From: Pterobdella sp. o SKG-2022 | Lineage: Eukaryota > Annelida > Clitellata > Hirudinida > Piscicolidae | Assembly: GCA_964035795.1 (NCBI GenBank) | Contig: OZ038321.1 | Coordinates: 10,420,324 to 10,484,323, forward strand | Direction of reading: 5' to 3' | Length of the DNA stretch: 64,000 nt | Shown: positions 31,642 through 43,600 of the stretch, one piece after another | Numbering within the stretch: position 1 is the first letter of the stretch | How the letters are laid out: the number at the start of each line of letters is the position of its first letter | Notes under the pieces: model-generated | What the model saw: only the letters and a program-made list of their open reading frames with translations | Told to the model about the DNA's origin: nothing | The model's database searches: none | Program-made: the position numbers and the translations under genes

Positions 31642-33840
31642 CAGTAAACATTGCATAAGTCGGATTCAAATGAGCCAAGCAAAAAATTCGAATTAGGCGA
31701 AGCTCCGACTTAGGCAAAGACAAACTCTATTCAACGAAACATGTCCATCGTTAAGCAATAATAAGTTATTTAAAAAGTATAATCACAAACTCAGACTATT
31801 GAGATACTGTAACCACAATAACGTATTTTATTCACTAATGAAAATATTGAAAAAAAGTAATTTTGAAACAAAAGTGAGTTTCATTAATTCAGTATATCAA
31901 AATTAATTTAAAACTTCAACAACATTGAATTTTAAGAGTCATTCATTTAAAGTATTCGGTTAACTTTTTCTGCTTGAGATTGTTTTGACTTATTCCCAGA
32001 AGGACATCCTCACATTTATTTGTGACGTCTTCCATGGCATGGTTCAGCATCTGCAGGCCATATATTCAGTGTACGAAGTGCTGAGTATGCATCTGCCGGT
32101 CTAATTTTTGGCTGCTCTTCATTTTCATCTTCATCATCTTGGTCATTGTCACTAACATTCGCTGTAACGTTTTGAACACCATTGATTATCTCCTCATCTG
32201 CCATGATGGATGAACTTGCTGCATTCTCATATAGTTATCAACCTGGCACACATTGTCAACATAAACTAATGACAGCCGTCTTAAATGTTCTTGAAAGAAG
32301 CAGTTGAGATCTCTTCAAGTACTGTTTGGGTCAAATGGGCTTCCTCTGAAGCCTTGAAGCTAGCCTTCATGCGACAGTTTGCTATAGTTTGTAGTGTCAC
32401 TTTCATCCAGGCTCTCTTCAAGACAATGATGACATCTTATATACCCCAAGAGGGGGGCTTGTCATTATCCGCAGTTTCCAGACGTCTGTTGGCCAAAATA
32501 AAGCGATAGTGAAATTTAAGATTCTCGATGATGCTAGCGTCGATTGGCTGAGTGACACTTGTAGTGTTTGGTGGCAAAAAAATCAATTCCACATTGCTCA
32601 TTCCTATGAAAGGGTGAGCTGGGCAATTGTCCACAAGGAGGGCTATGTGTCGGCCTTCAAGTCGCATCCTCCCGTCCAGTTTTTTTATCCAATCTTCAAA
32701 TAGTGCTCTTGTCATCCATGCTTTTTCGTTCGTTGTGTATTCCACTGGTACAGTGACATTTTTGAAGACACGTGGTCTCTTGCTCTTGCCAATGACAAAT
32801 AAAGGCAATTTATCTGACCCATCCATATTGGCACCCACCAATACAGTAATTCTAGTTTTTGGCTGTTTTGTCATATGGTAAGTCTTCTCTGAAAAACCAA
32901 GAGAGTTGTCTGGAAGAAGCTTCCAAAAAAGACCTGTCTCATCTGCATTATAAATTTCAGATGGCCTGTACCTCTGCAAAATTCCGTTTAACTCGTCCTC
33001 TTTCCAATGACGCACAACATCAGTATTCACTCCGCCTGAATCACGAGCCTTATGTACACGGACAATGTGATTTATTTTTGAACCTGTCAATCCATGAGGC
33101 GAATATTGGTGTGGTGTCATCTGGGTGGATTTTTAAGCGAAACTTGTTAGCTTGTTGTAAAAGCATACATCCATCAATTCGAAGATCTGGCCGTAAAGAC
33201 ATTTTTCTAGACCAAAGAATCATTGCTTTGTCAACATCGGGATGAGTCACAGTACGAGTTCTTCTAACGGCAGTTGCCCTGGCATCTGGACTGACACACT
33301 CTGGTTCAATTTTCTCCCGGTTTTTCATGATGTCACTCAAGGTGCTTGTACTCAAACTAAAATGTGCAGCGATATCTTTCAGCTTCATTGATTTGTTGGT
33401 ATCCACATAATTGATTATCTGCAACTTCTCCTCGTTTGTTTCAGTCTGTATTGTTCTTTTGATTGTTGTTTTTTTAGCCATACTGATGTTTCAAACGAGT
33501 CTCGACTAAGTGCCGCCAAGCAGCCATAGCATTGAACAAAAAGTCAAGAAATTAAATTTTTTTCAAATTGGCTAAAGAAGAAACAAAACATTGAAAATAT
33601 TGAATAAATAAATTGAAAAAAAATTTAAAAAACTGAAATTTTCGAACGTCCGACTTGAGCAGAGTTAAATACACAGGAATCTACGCAAATGTACTAATGA
33701 ATTTTGTCCGATATAGGCGAAAATCCGACTTACGAGCAAATTTTCAATTTAAATTAATAGTCATTTAAACGTTCCATAAATTTAGTCCGAGATAAACGAA
33801 TTTCCGACTTATACGAACCCGACATAAGCGAGGTTTACTG
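31642..33840 (-). mobile_element. Complete pogo/Tigger-like DNA transposon (2199 bp)
   Basis: Terminal inverted repeats: left CAGTAAACATTGCATAAGTC (31642), right on the minus strand CAGTAAACCTCGCTTATGTC (from 33840), five differences over 26 bp. Both ends are flanked by TA (31640-31641 and 33841-33842), the family's target duplication. A second motif, a blurred repeat of ATAAGTCGGA-like words, recurs inside both ends. The minus strand encodes the transposase (33481-32016). The element sits between NDC1 and the two-exon gene, outside both coding regions. Confidence 0.92.
32016..33481 (-). pseudogene. Tigger/Jerky-type (CENP-B family) transposase with frameshifts
   Basis: N-terminal 33481-33050: a psq-type HTH (LKDIAAHFSLSTSTLSDIMK) and the second, CENP-B-type HTH region ending FASWIDRFKNK. 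After a frameshift near 33060, the DDE domain runs 33120-32437: YNADETGLFWKLLPD (first D), HIALLVDNCPAHP (second D), IFLPPNTTSVTQPIDASIIE (third D). All three acidic residues are present. A second shift near 32437 leads to DVIIVLKRAWMKVTLQTIAN, and a C-terminal PADAYSALRTLNIW lies at about 32100-32060. With at least two frameshifts it is inactive, but young in appearance. Confidence 0.9.
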
Positions 33841-34064
33841 TAATTCTATAATTGAATTTATTTTGAAACCATCTGAACATTTTTTTAAATTTAGTAATAT
33901 AACTGTAGAATCATAAAAAAGTAAGTTTCTAGATGTAATCTCACTCTCTAAAGTTTTTAAAATGATTTAACTTAGCCACGTAATCTGTTTTCAAATCCAG
34001 GAATCTGAAAATATCATTAAAGTAACAAAATTTTATTGAAAACAATAAATAATAATCATAATAG

Positions 34065-34415
34065 ATTATAGTGCTCTAAATTTTTCAGTAGCTGGAGTTG
34101 GCAGCAGCCGGCCTAGATTATTATACGACTTATTTATGTCATTTAGAAACGAGATATTCATTTGAAACAAATTTTTAGACTGTCAGCCCGAGCTAACAGC
34201 TAAAATAAAATTATCAAATTTAAGTTCAACCGTTCTTGCGGTTGGGCACTTTGTCTAACCATTATCAAAAAATAAAAATTATCTGTCAAGCCAAATGACA
34301 AGGATACCAGAATATCAGTTTGTTACTCAAATCTACTGTTGCTAAACTAAAACAGAGAAGTAGCCATAAATTTCAGGTTCCAAGTTTTTTGCAGTTTAGC
34401 GTCGGACTCAAAACC
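34065..34415 (-). mobile_element. Short LINE derivative: 5' leader joined to 3' end (minus)
   Basis: The minus strand opens with GACGCTAAACTGC (34405), contains CAAACTGATATTCTGGTATC and TTGTCATTTGGCTTGACAGA, words of the leader of the LINE at 8215-10935, and about 100 bp later the LINE 3' end CGGCTGCTGCCAACTCCAGC-TACTG...TATAATCTA at 34115-34065. No coding region lies between. The same plan is seen at 46929-47275. Confidence 0.65.
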
Positions 34416-34466
34416 AATATGAAGTAATTAGAAATTTATATTTCATAAATAAATTATGAAAATAAA

Positions 34467-34610
34467 TTAAAAAGAATACTGTAAAGTGTCTTCAAAAGTA
34501 GTAGTAATTCGATAGATGGCTTGCTTAAGCTCACATTTCAAAGTACTTTTTAGCTTTGCTTCTCCTGTTTTAGAGCTACTTGCTGACAACTGAATTGGCT
34601 TATTCAAATT
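34467..34610 (-). CDS. NDC1: NDC1 exon 13 (last)
   Basis: After acceptor TTTTTACAG, phase 0: NLNKPIQLSASSSKTGEAKL ... ELKQAIYRITTTFEDTLQYSF and TAA. The A-IYRITTTF block is the conserved end of the family (AIYRITTTFGEHL in human). Confidence 0.85.
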   Translation of the reverse strand, partial: NLNKPIQLSASSSKTGEAKLKSTLKCELKQAIYRITTTFEDTLQYSF

Positions 34611-37600
34611 CTGTAAAAATCGAACAATATAAAATTGAATGATAATTTATACTAATGAATAAACCTCATATATACTGATGAAACAAGTCAAAATGTTAGG
34701 CAAATCTCTTTGAACTACGCCATACTCATCTTCTTCAAAAGAACATAAAACAAGCAGAGAGAGACCTGAAAATTGAAATTTATAAAACCAAGTTAATTTG
34801 AACGAAACTTATAAGATAAGATATAATAACACCTCTAAGCATCCAGATATGCATCTGAGAATGTTGGAAAAGAAGTCGTTTCTTCATCTCTACTCTTTCA
34901 TTGAGCCAATATTTGCTTGTTTTTAGACTTTTCAACCAGCATACCAGCTATAAATTATATGTATTTAACTACCAATAACATGACATTAAAACTATCTATA
35001 ACTAAAAATTTCAAACATTACTTTAGCTTTTCAATTGTAATTATAACAGATTTAACTAACCCTAGTGGTAAAAAAAGGTTTGACTGGTGTCAAAGAGTTT
35101 GATAACTTGGTTAAAGTAAATTCCTTTGAATTGAACAAGGTTTGAGAATACTTTGTTAAAATATTTTTTGCATTCTTCATTAAATCTTTTGATGACCAAA
35201 AATTTTGTTTGGTGACAAAACTGCGGTCTAGAGTTTTATTAAAGGAGTCATAAAGATTTGTCTGGTTGATAGAAAGCATTTCAATTTTTGAAACATTAGA
35301 CTTTGTTGAAGTGTTGTTGTAAGCTTTATGACAGTGAGTAGAAGATTCGTCAATTTTCATTTTTGAATTGCTTTCATTTTCAGAACTAATGCTATCATTG
35401 TTTAACGACCTTTTCAATAGCCTGCTAGTAGCTACAAAAATGAAGTAATACTGAATATTTTCATCAAGTCATTCGTGCAGTGAGTTGAAAGAAATTGAAA
35501 TAAAGTTTATAATAATTACCAAGAAGAGGAATATTCATATTTTCTTTTTTTTTATCATTAGTTTCATTGGTGGAAGATTGTATACTTTGACAAAAAACAT
35601 GTAGATTTAGTATTACGCTATGTAAAATCTGAGACCAATAAATAGGTTGCTTTCCTTCTTTCGAAAGACCGAAAATCTGTGATCTAAAAGTGTTAACAAC
35701 AGTTATTTAAATATAAGTTTTACTTTGAAGAACTATGTTAATATTTAGTACTATGAGATACTATACAATAATGAGAGAAACAAACACAGTATTTATGTAC
35801 TTAACCCACAAAGCTAGGTTTGCTGCAAAGACGCTTGTGTAGCCCAGAGAACTAAGGCTGAGAGATGCGGCCATTAAAATACGTTTTTAAAAGCTTGCGA
35901 AAATGTTTAAGGGAAGGTTAGAGACGCAAAATTAGTGGAAGAGAATTTCATAAATGAAAGACGATATGCGAAAAAGAGCGATATCAAAGAGTTAGGAGAG
36001 ACAGGCTGATGCAGCCATAAGTCAGAGTTCGAAGAACTGAGACTCATGAGTCTGTCTGATATACTTGTTTGATCGCATGAAGATGAAAGTTGGATGCTTG
36101 CATAATCTGAGAGGCAAGTGTGTGAAGTTGAGACTAGGATCAAAAGTTACACCTAGTATCTTTAGTTTAAACGATGCTGAAAGATTCATTCCGTCAATGG
36201 TAACTTCAGTAGAATGTTTGCATTTGGAAAGAATAGGATTGCCAACAAACGTCACCTCTGGTAGGATTCAAAATGAATTGTTGGAAAACCAGGTGAGTTC
36301 GGTGATGCATTCAGAAGTCTCAGTGAGACTGGGTTGAGGATCAAAATAAGAGGGACCGGTAAAGAGTGATATCATCAGCAACTTGGTGACATAAAGCGAC
36401 ATGCTTTTGTAGGATCTCGCTAAAAAGAAATGTGTATAGAAAAAAAAGTATGGGTCCAAGAACGGAGCCTTGGGGAACACCAAAATGGAAAGAAACAGAA
36501 GTAGAAGAGCTGCCTACTTTGAAAAATTGTTTGCGTTCGGAGATAGGAATGAAACCAAGAAAAAGCAATTTCAGGAATGTAAAAGTAGTCTTCAAAAATG
36601 TGCAGCATATTAGAATGATCGAAAGCAGCTAAAATATCTAGACACCAAGACGGCCGCAGACTCGGTAAAACAGATGTTGCGGAGGCTATCGGTGATGTAC
36701 AAAAGCAAAATTTTTGTTGAGTGATGAAAACGATACGCGGATTGGAAAAGGTTGAAGTTACGCAATAAAGAAACGTGAAAAAAAAGGTTTAAAATTGGAC
36801 GATAGTTGGATGGCTGCATGGGATCTAAGCTATTCTTTTTCAGTGAAGAGGTTACCTGCGCCATATTAAAGAAAGTTGGAAAAGTGCCCTGCTAAAATGA
36901 AAAAGCGGAAAGTTTGCATATATTGGAAGCGAAGATGTCAGAAAGCCGCTTCAGCAAGGAAATAGGGATCATATCTAAAGGTGAGGATTTATTTGGGAGG
37001 GAAGTGATCAGTTTGATGATTTCGTCAATAATAGCGTCCAACCCATTTTAGCATGGAAACGGATGCAAAACGATGATGATGATGAGTAGGAGGTGGGAAA
37101 ATGAGATTTAATTGCTCACTGTCAGTTGAGGAAGCCGGACGGGAAAGATTAGTGGTCGGTAATGAGTCATGAATGACGTCAAGCTTATTCTTGAAAAAAG
37201 TGATAAAGTTATCAACAAAAAGATCATTTTCCGCAGAAGTTCGAGGAGGAAGTGGAAGACCTGTGAAGTATGGAGTTTGTAGTTTTCCGAAAGACTTTGA
37301 AGTAAGGTGTCACCGAAGATAGCGATAGATTTAGATAATCCGCTCGTGACTTGTTAATGGCGGCGCGGGCAAGTTAACGCGAAATCCTGAATTCATTCAA
37401 GATCGTCAAGAACTTGCATGCAGAGCTTTCGGAGGCTGGTTATCTCTCTCGATTTTCCTTCTTCGGCGTTTGGCAGACAGATGAAAGTGTGAATGCAAGC
37501 TGGGGCGAAAAGAGTGAGTGGTAAAGGAGCATGAGAGTTCATCAAAGAAAGAATTTTTCCATGGGACTAACAAAGTCATAGACCATGGAAATTCGAGAAT

Positions 37601-40600
37601 TTATAAGTAGATCGTTTATACAGTTGAGATCACATTATAATGGTAGATTTTCTCAAAAGAAGCTCTGTGGATCAAGTAAATAAATAGATACCAAGATTTT
37701 AAATCCGGTTTAATCCCCACTATACTGAGGGTGACCAAATTCACTCCATTTAAAACATTCACTGCAATTTCATATATTCCTAAGCTCCATTTCTTCCTAT
37801 CCAACGCATCTTCCTCTTTCAAGCCAACTTTACTAATTCCTGAAACTATTTAGTTTTTCCACTTAACTTTCGGCCTACCCTTTTTTTTTACCATCAATTT
37901 TAAAAGTAAGTATCTTTCTCAAAACAATCCCCTCATCCCTCTTCATTACATGACCAAACCATCTTACACCGCTAGCTTTAGCTAGTCTAAAGATTCCTTT
38001 AAACCTAAATTATCAATTAAAGATTTACTTTTATACCTATCTGATAACGACACCTCACAAATTGTTCTAACCATAGCCCTTTCTGTTCTTTTCAGTATAT
38101 CCAACACATTTTATCTTAGACACCAAACCTCACTACAATTAGCTTTGCCTGTCAAACACAGCTTGCACAAACACGTCCTTTGATTTTGAGAAGAAAACTC
38201 TCAGATAATAAAATATTTTTACATTCCTTAAACTTCGCCCAGCCTGATCTCATTTTTGCAGTTACAGCCGTCTCACTATCTTCGCTAAAAGCTACTTTTC
38301 CTACCAAGTACAGAAAAGAATGCACTGTCTCAATGCCATCGCATAAAGATTCTACAGTTTGTGCGTTGAATTCCTTGCTACTTTTGCATTTAAGACATAT
38401 AAAATCCTTAGCTAGCTTTGCGGACACTTTTGGAATCTTTGCACACCTAGCATGGATCCAAAAATTACATTTAGAGCATATTAGTGATTTAGCCATCACT
38501 CTCTTACAGCAAACTCCACATGGGTCTACTTTACCCTTCTTTGCCCTACCTTTCCTTATACCACACACTTCATCAAAAGTCTTCCAAATTCCACTTCTAA
38601 AAAAGTTCCATATATCTTGATTATCTGTATTAACCAAATCATAAACTCTCTCCTATACTCAACTTCCTCCAACTTCCAAACCCTTTTTTTCACTGACCTG
38701 TAAGACTTTACTTTCTTCTTAATACTCCTACCATCTAAATCTATTACTAATAACTTAAGCTGATATTCCCCCAAAATTGACTTCAAATTTTTTATATGCT
38801 TTCTGTCTCTTCTACCAGCCAGCGCAAAATCAATTTCCGTCTCTCTGCCCAAGCCACCGTTGTATGTTATTTTAACATTTTTTCTTCTTGAACCATGCAT
38901 TTTTTAAACACAGATCATTTTCATCGCAAAACTCGTGAAGCAATCTACCTTCAAAATTTCTTTCCCCAACGCCAAAACCTCCGTGAACTCTATCAAACCC
39001 ATCAATTTGCTTACCAACATGCCCATTGAAATCACCAAAACAAATCAAAAATTCTTCTTCATTCGGACTACCACAACCCTTAGCCATATCACAATAAAAC
39101 TTCTTTTTCTTTCAAATTTCTCCCACACTGAGGCGCGTAAGATCCAACTACTCTTATTACCTTATTCCAAAAAACTAACACTATTACCACAACCCTATCC
39201 AAAATACTTATTATTCCTACCACACTCTTATATAGCTCTTCCTCAACCAGTATACCAAGGCCTAATAAATACTTTTTGTTTGTATCCCTTCCTATTGCTT
39301 TAGGCTATACTACGTCATCATGTCTACAAAAGACACAAAAAAAATTTCAAAATTTAGTGAAATTTTTATTTATATTACTGTCATTTATTAAATAGAAATA
39401 TTTTAGAATTGAATAGAAATTAATACCTTTTATTGAAATCCAACTTCGCTATGTTCTTGAGATCAATACAAGCTAAATACTGTGATGAAAAACTACTTCT
39501 TAATCAAAACCGCAAAAATTAAAATAATTTATACAAATTTTACTTTTTTAGTAAATAAATTTATCTCAAAAACTTTTATGAATCATAAGCCAAGAAATCG
39601 TGAGTAGTCATTTAAATTTAATGTGATGTAATGTAATTCGGTATTTATGAAGCACTTTTTCCTATAGATCAAAGCACTTTCTACAATTCAATGTAACGAA
39701 AACACCGTGGAACAGGTGTTAATTGTCGGCCCGCGCGATATCGAACCCGACAACTTTAGATAATTAGTCTAATACTCTATCTCTGAGCTATACGGGCCGA
39801 AAATTATTATGAAATAGAAAAATCTTCGAGTCTTTCTGAGATGTCTGTAAAACTATTTCGTGTTGGTGGAAAATTGGTCCTTGCGACTCTGAAAAACATC
39901 TTCAATGCTATAATTGCAAAAGCAGAGATTGGGAAAATCACTTATAATCAATACTTAGTCGGCCCGTATAACTCAGAAGTAGGGCATTAGCCTAATTACC
40001 TAAAGTTAGTGGGTTCGATGCCGCATGGGCCGACAATTAGCACCTGCTCTACGGTGTATTTTCGCTACATTAAATTTTTAGGAAAAAGCGCCTTATGAAC
40101 ACCACATTACATTACTTACAAACAACTATAGAGGAATGTGCAGACTAGAAATCCATTTAAAATTATTGGAAAGTTTTTCAAGCTCTTGCTACATAGAAAA
40201 TAAAGTTGGCCAATCTCAAAGGGGCTTCATGGCTGGACGATCTACAAAAGATGCTATTTTTTAGTTGGTGGGTTCAAAAAAATTGCATGTCTCAGAATGG
40301 ATTTTTAACGCTATTATAACGATGTAAAATGGCACTCAAGTTGGATGTCCATTGATAGCATGTATTGAACCTTCTGAAGTCAGTTTTAGTTTCCATCAAA
40401 GTTCAGTCCTAAATATCATACTAAACAAGAAAATTGACCGTTTTTTTACCCCCGAGCATTCTAGTCCTGGTTGGGTGCCCGGTCTCACTGGGTCGGTCCA
40501 CAGACTCTCGGTACCCCATGTGGTACTTATTTTGGGGCAGGTGAAAAGGTGAAGGGTGTCATGATGGTGTGTATGGCAAAGTAGGCATGAAATGGGGGAT

Positions 40601-43600
40601 GAGATAAAGGTGAGATTTTGTTGAGGTATGAGAGGATGAAAGGTGATTTGTTTGATCTGAGTTGGGCGAGAGTGCGGCGAGTGTGGTGGTTTCAGATTCA
40701 TGAATGGGTGGGGGTTGCTTGCTGAGGATTTTGTTGTGAGTGGATGATATGTAGTCATGAACTATTTTTGTGTGTTTTGAAATGGACCCTGTATGGTTTG
40801 TGGTCGTAAAGTTGGTTTCAACTTCATCAAATTCTTTACCTACAAATGTTGGATACACTTCAACACTAACGACGAAAAATTCTTTAAATGCCCAACCTAT
40901 ACAAACAGTTAACGAAGAAAGTTGAATTCTAAGTGTGGTAGAGCTAGTGAAGGTGTTTAAATACCTAAGCGATGTGCGATACTCAAAAAAATCAAAAAAT
41001 GCGGCTGTTGTATTCCGAATTAGGCAAGGCTAGAGTAGTGGTGGAGCATGCAGGAAAATATTGTTAGATTCTGTTCGCAATTCTCCATGAAAGAATTTTT
41101 ACTGCGTGCGTTAGAAGCACATTGCTGTATGCTTTAGAAACTTGGCTTATAACGGAAGATACGCTACAACTCTTGAACAGGCAAGAAGGGTACCTGTTAC
41201 ACGCCACAACTATCCAATAGAGAAAGGACCCTCAAAGATTCTGTACATTCAACTTCTGCCATCCAAAATATGACAGCTAAAGCTTGGGTTTTTTGGTCAC
41301 CTAAAATAAATAACTCTGTTGGCCAACTTCAAAAATATAATTTTTCTTCATGCCAGAGTTATATTAAATAATTAGTTTTATAAAAGCTTCCTAATAATAT
41401 AAGATTTAATAAAAGATTTTTTCGATAAAAAGTTATTCCATAAATAAAGAGTGTGCGACTTTGTGAGGTGCACTATATCTCTTCCTCTCAACTCTATTAA
41501 GTGGGTGCACATTTTTCAGAAATTAGGATTTTATATTTTTTTCAACACATCCTAGCCATGTTTTTGCTGGTTTACAACGAAAACAACTTCTAAGCAGAAA
41601 AGGTTGAGTAGAAAAATTGAAAAAAAAATAATTAGAATGAAGTTATAAAAATAAAATTCAAAAAAAAAAGATTGAACTAGGAAATTCAAGCTATAATAAC
41701 AGCTTTCAAACTAATACGATTTTAACAAGAATAAAAATAACAAAAACCGATACAATACCTCCACAAGTCAAGACAAGTTTAATACAAAATTTACCTTCAG
41801 AAGTAAATTATTATCTTGATTAAGAGCTCCGCAAAGGTTTGTTTGATCTTTTGAAACATACCTCTGACTAACTTCTAAATCTGTCGTCTGCATTCGTAAA
41901 ATATGTTTGTAAATAATTTATAAGATAGGATGGAATAGAAATTAAGAAGATTTCTCGAAACTTTTATGTTAAAAAGATTTTTTAATGCATTTATTGAAAA
42001 CAAAAAAATTTTAACTTTCGATAAAACTATGATAAAATTGTCATAAAACGTTAGCGGAAGTTTATTTTGGAACCTTTTTACAGTTACAAATATTTTTCTA
42101 AGGTTTTATGATAAGACTAAATTCATCGAAAATTAAAGCTTTTTTGCTTTAAAAATCTCATATTTTTGACGTAAAACAATAACCTTCTTGAGCCAAAGTA
42201 AATACGGTGTCTGAATTTTAACGTATTTGATAATGTTACTTTGTTAACAAAGTTTTGTACTTAATGAAACTACCTTTTTTGTTCAAATAATTTGCAGTAT
42301 TTGACTTCAAAGTTTCGCAAAATTAATTACTGAAAACACATTAAGCTGTCTTAAAAAAGTTAAAAGAAAAGGATATAAATTTGAACAAGTTTTTTGTAAA
42401 CGAAGTGAAACTGGACTTTTTCAGTATATTTGGGATACATGGAATAGCGCCCTGTGAAACCAATCAATTGTGCAACCGAAACCCCAGATGGGGGTGATTA
42501 AATGGTTGTTGACTTACTTACTGGGATGAAACCAGAATTTAAATTTTGGCATTTTTCTATCTATGAATACCCATCTTAAATTCACCGGTTCTATCTATAA
42601 ATAACACTACGTTTTAGTATTTATTTACATTTATATAGCGCATTTTTCACATATATTAAACATGTATCAGATGCGCTTAAAGATACAAATATAACTTATG
42701 AAGAGATTATAGTTTCTACAATCAAGTCTTAAGCGATGATTTGAATGATTGGCGAGAAAGTGATCTGACTTCATTAGGAAGAGCGTTCCATATTGAAGGT
42801 GCTGCATGGCTGAATGATCTACTGAAATAATTTGTTCTGCCAACTGGTTGGTGAAGCGGTGAGTTTCTCGATCTTAGCGAAGAAAGAACATTGCTACTAT
42901 TGGTAAGATTGTAGAGATATCCAGGGGCTTTTGAGTGATGGCAGCTGTAGGTGAAAGCAGCTATCTTGAATATGAGCCTTTTGGGTATAAAAAGCCAGTG
43001 AAGATTGTCTAGAAATTGGGTAGATGGAGTAAAGACGTCACAGTTGCGAACATTGCGTGCAATATGGTTTTGAATTTTTTGTAGCTTTCCACTGAGCGTA
43101 GATGGAAGAGAATAGAGGTATGAATTGCAATAGTCTAGCCTAGAAATGATGGGAGCAAAAGCGAGATTGTGAGCTGTTTGAAAAGTGAGGCATTTACGAA
43201 TTTTTTTGATTCCTTTGATATGTATGTTACGTGTTGATACGTTTCAACTTCACAGACTTCAAACTAAATACACCATTGTTCAGATTCATACTATTTAGAG
43301 GTATCATTGATACTCTTGATAGCCCGACAGTTACAAGAAAGTTATCTTGGCAATAAGTAAAACTGTACTTGCCTTTGTTGACCTAGAAAAAGCTTTTGAT
43401 TGAGTTCCAAGAGAGACTGTTAGGTGGTCTTAGAGGAAGCTAGAAGTAATGGAGTGGTTAGTAAAGATGGCCACAGCTATGTACTCAGGTAGCAAGAATA
43501 TAGTTAGAATAAGTAATGCTCTAGGTAAATTGTTGGAGTCCACTTAAGTTGACTTATTTGCTCTTCATTAATGTTCTTAAGGCTTTATCCAGAGAATGCA

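Noticed and set aside
32859..33245. Plus-strand open frame over the Tigger element
   Set aside because: Antisense shadow of the transposase frame.
38180..38620. 146-codon plus-strand frame
   Set aside because: Antisense shadow of the LINE zinc-finger frame on the minus strand.
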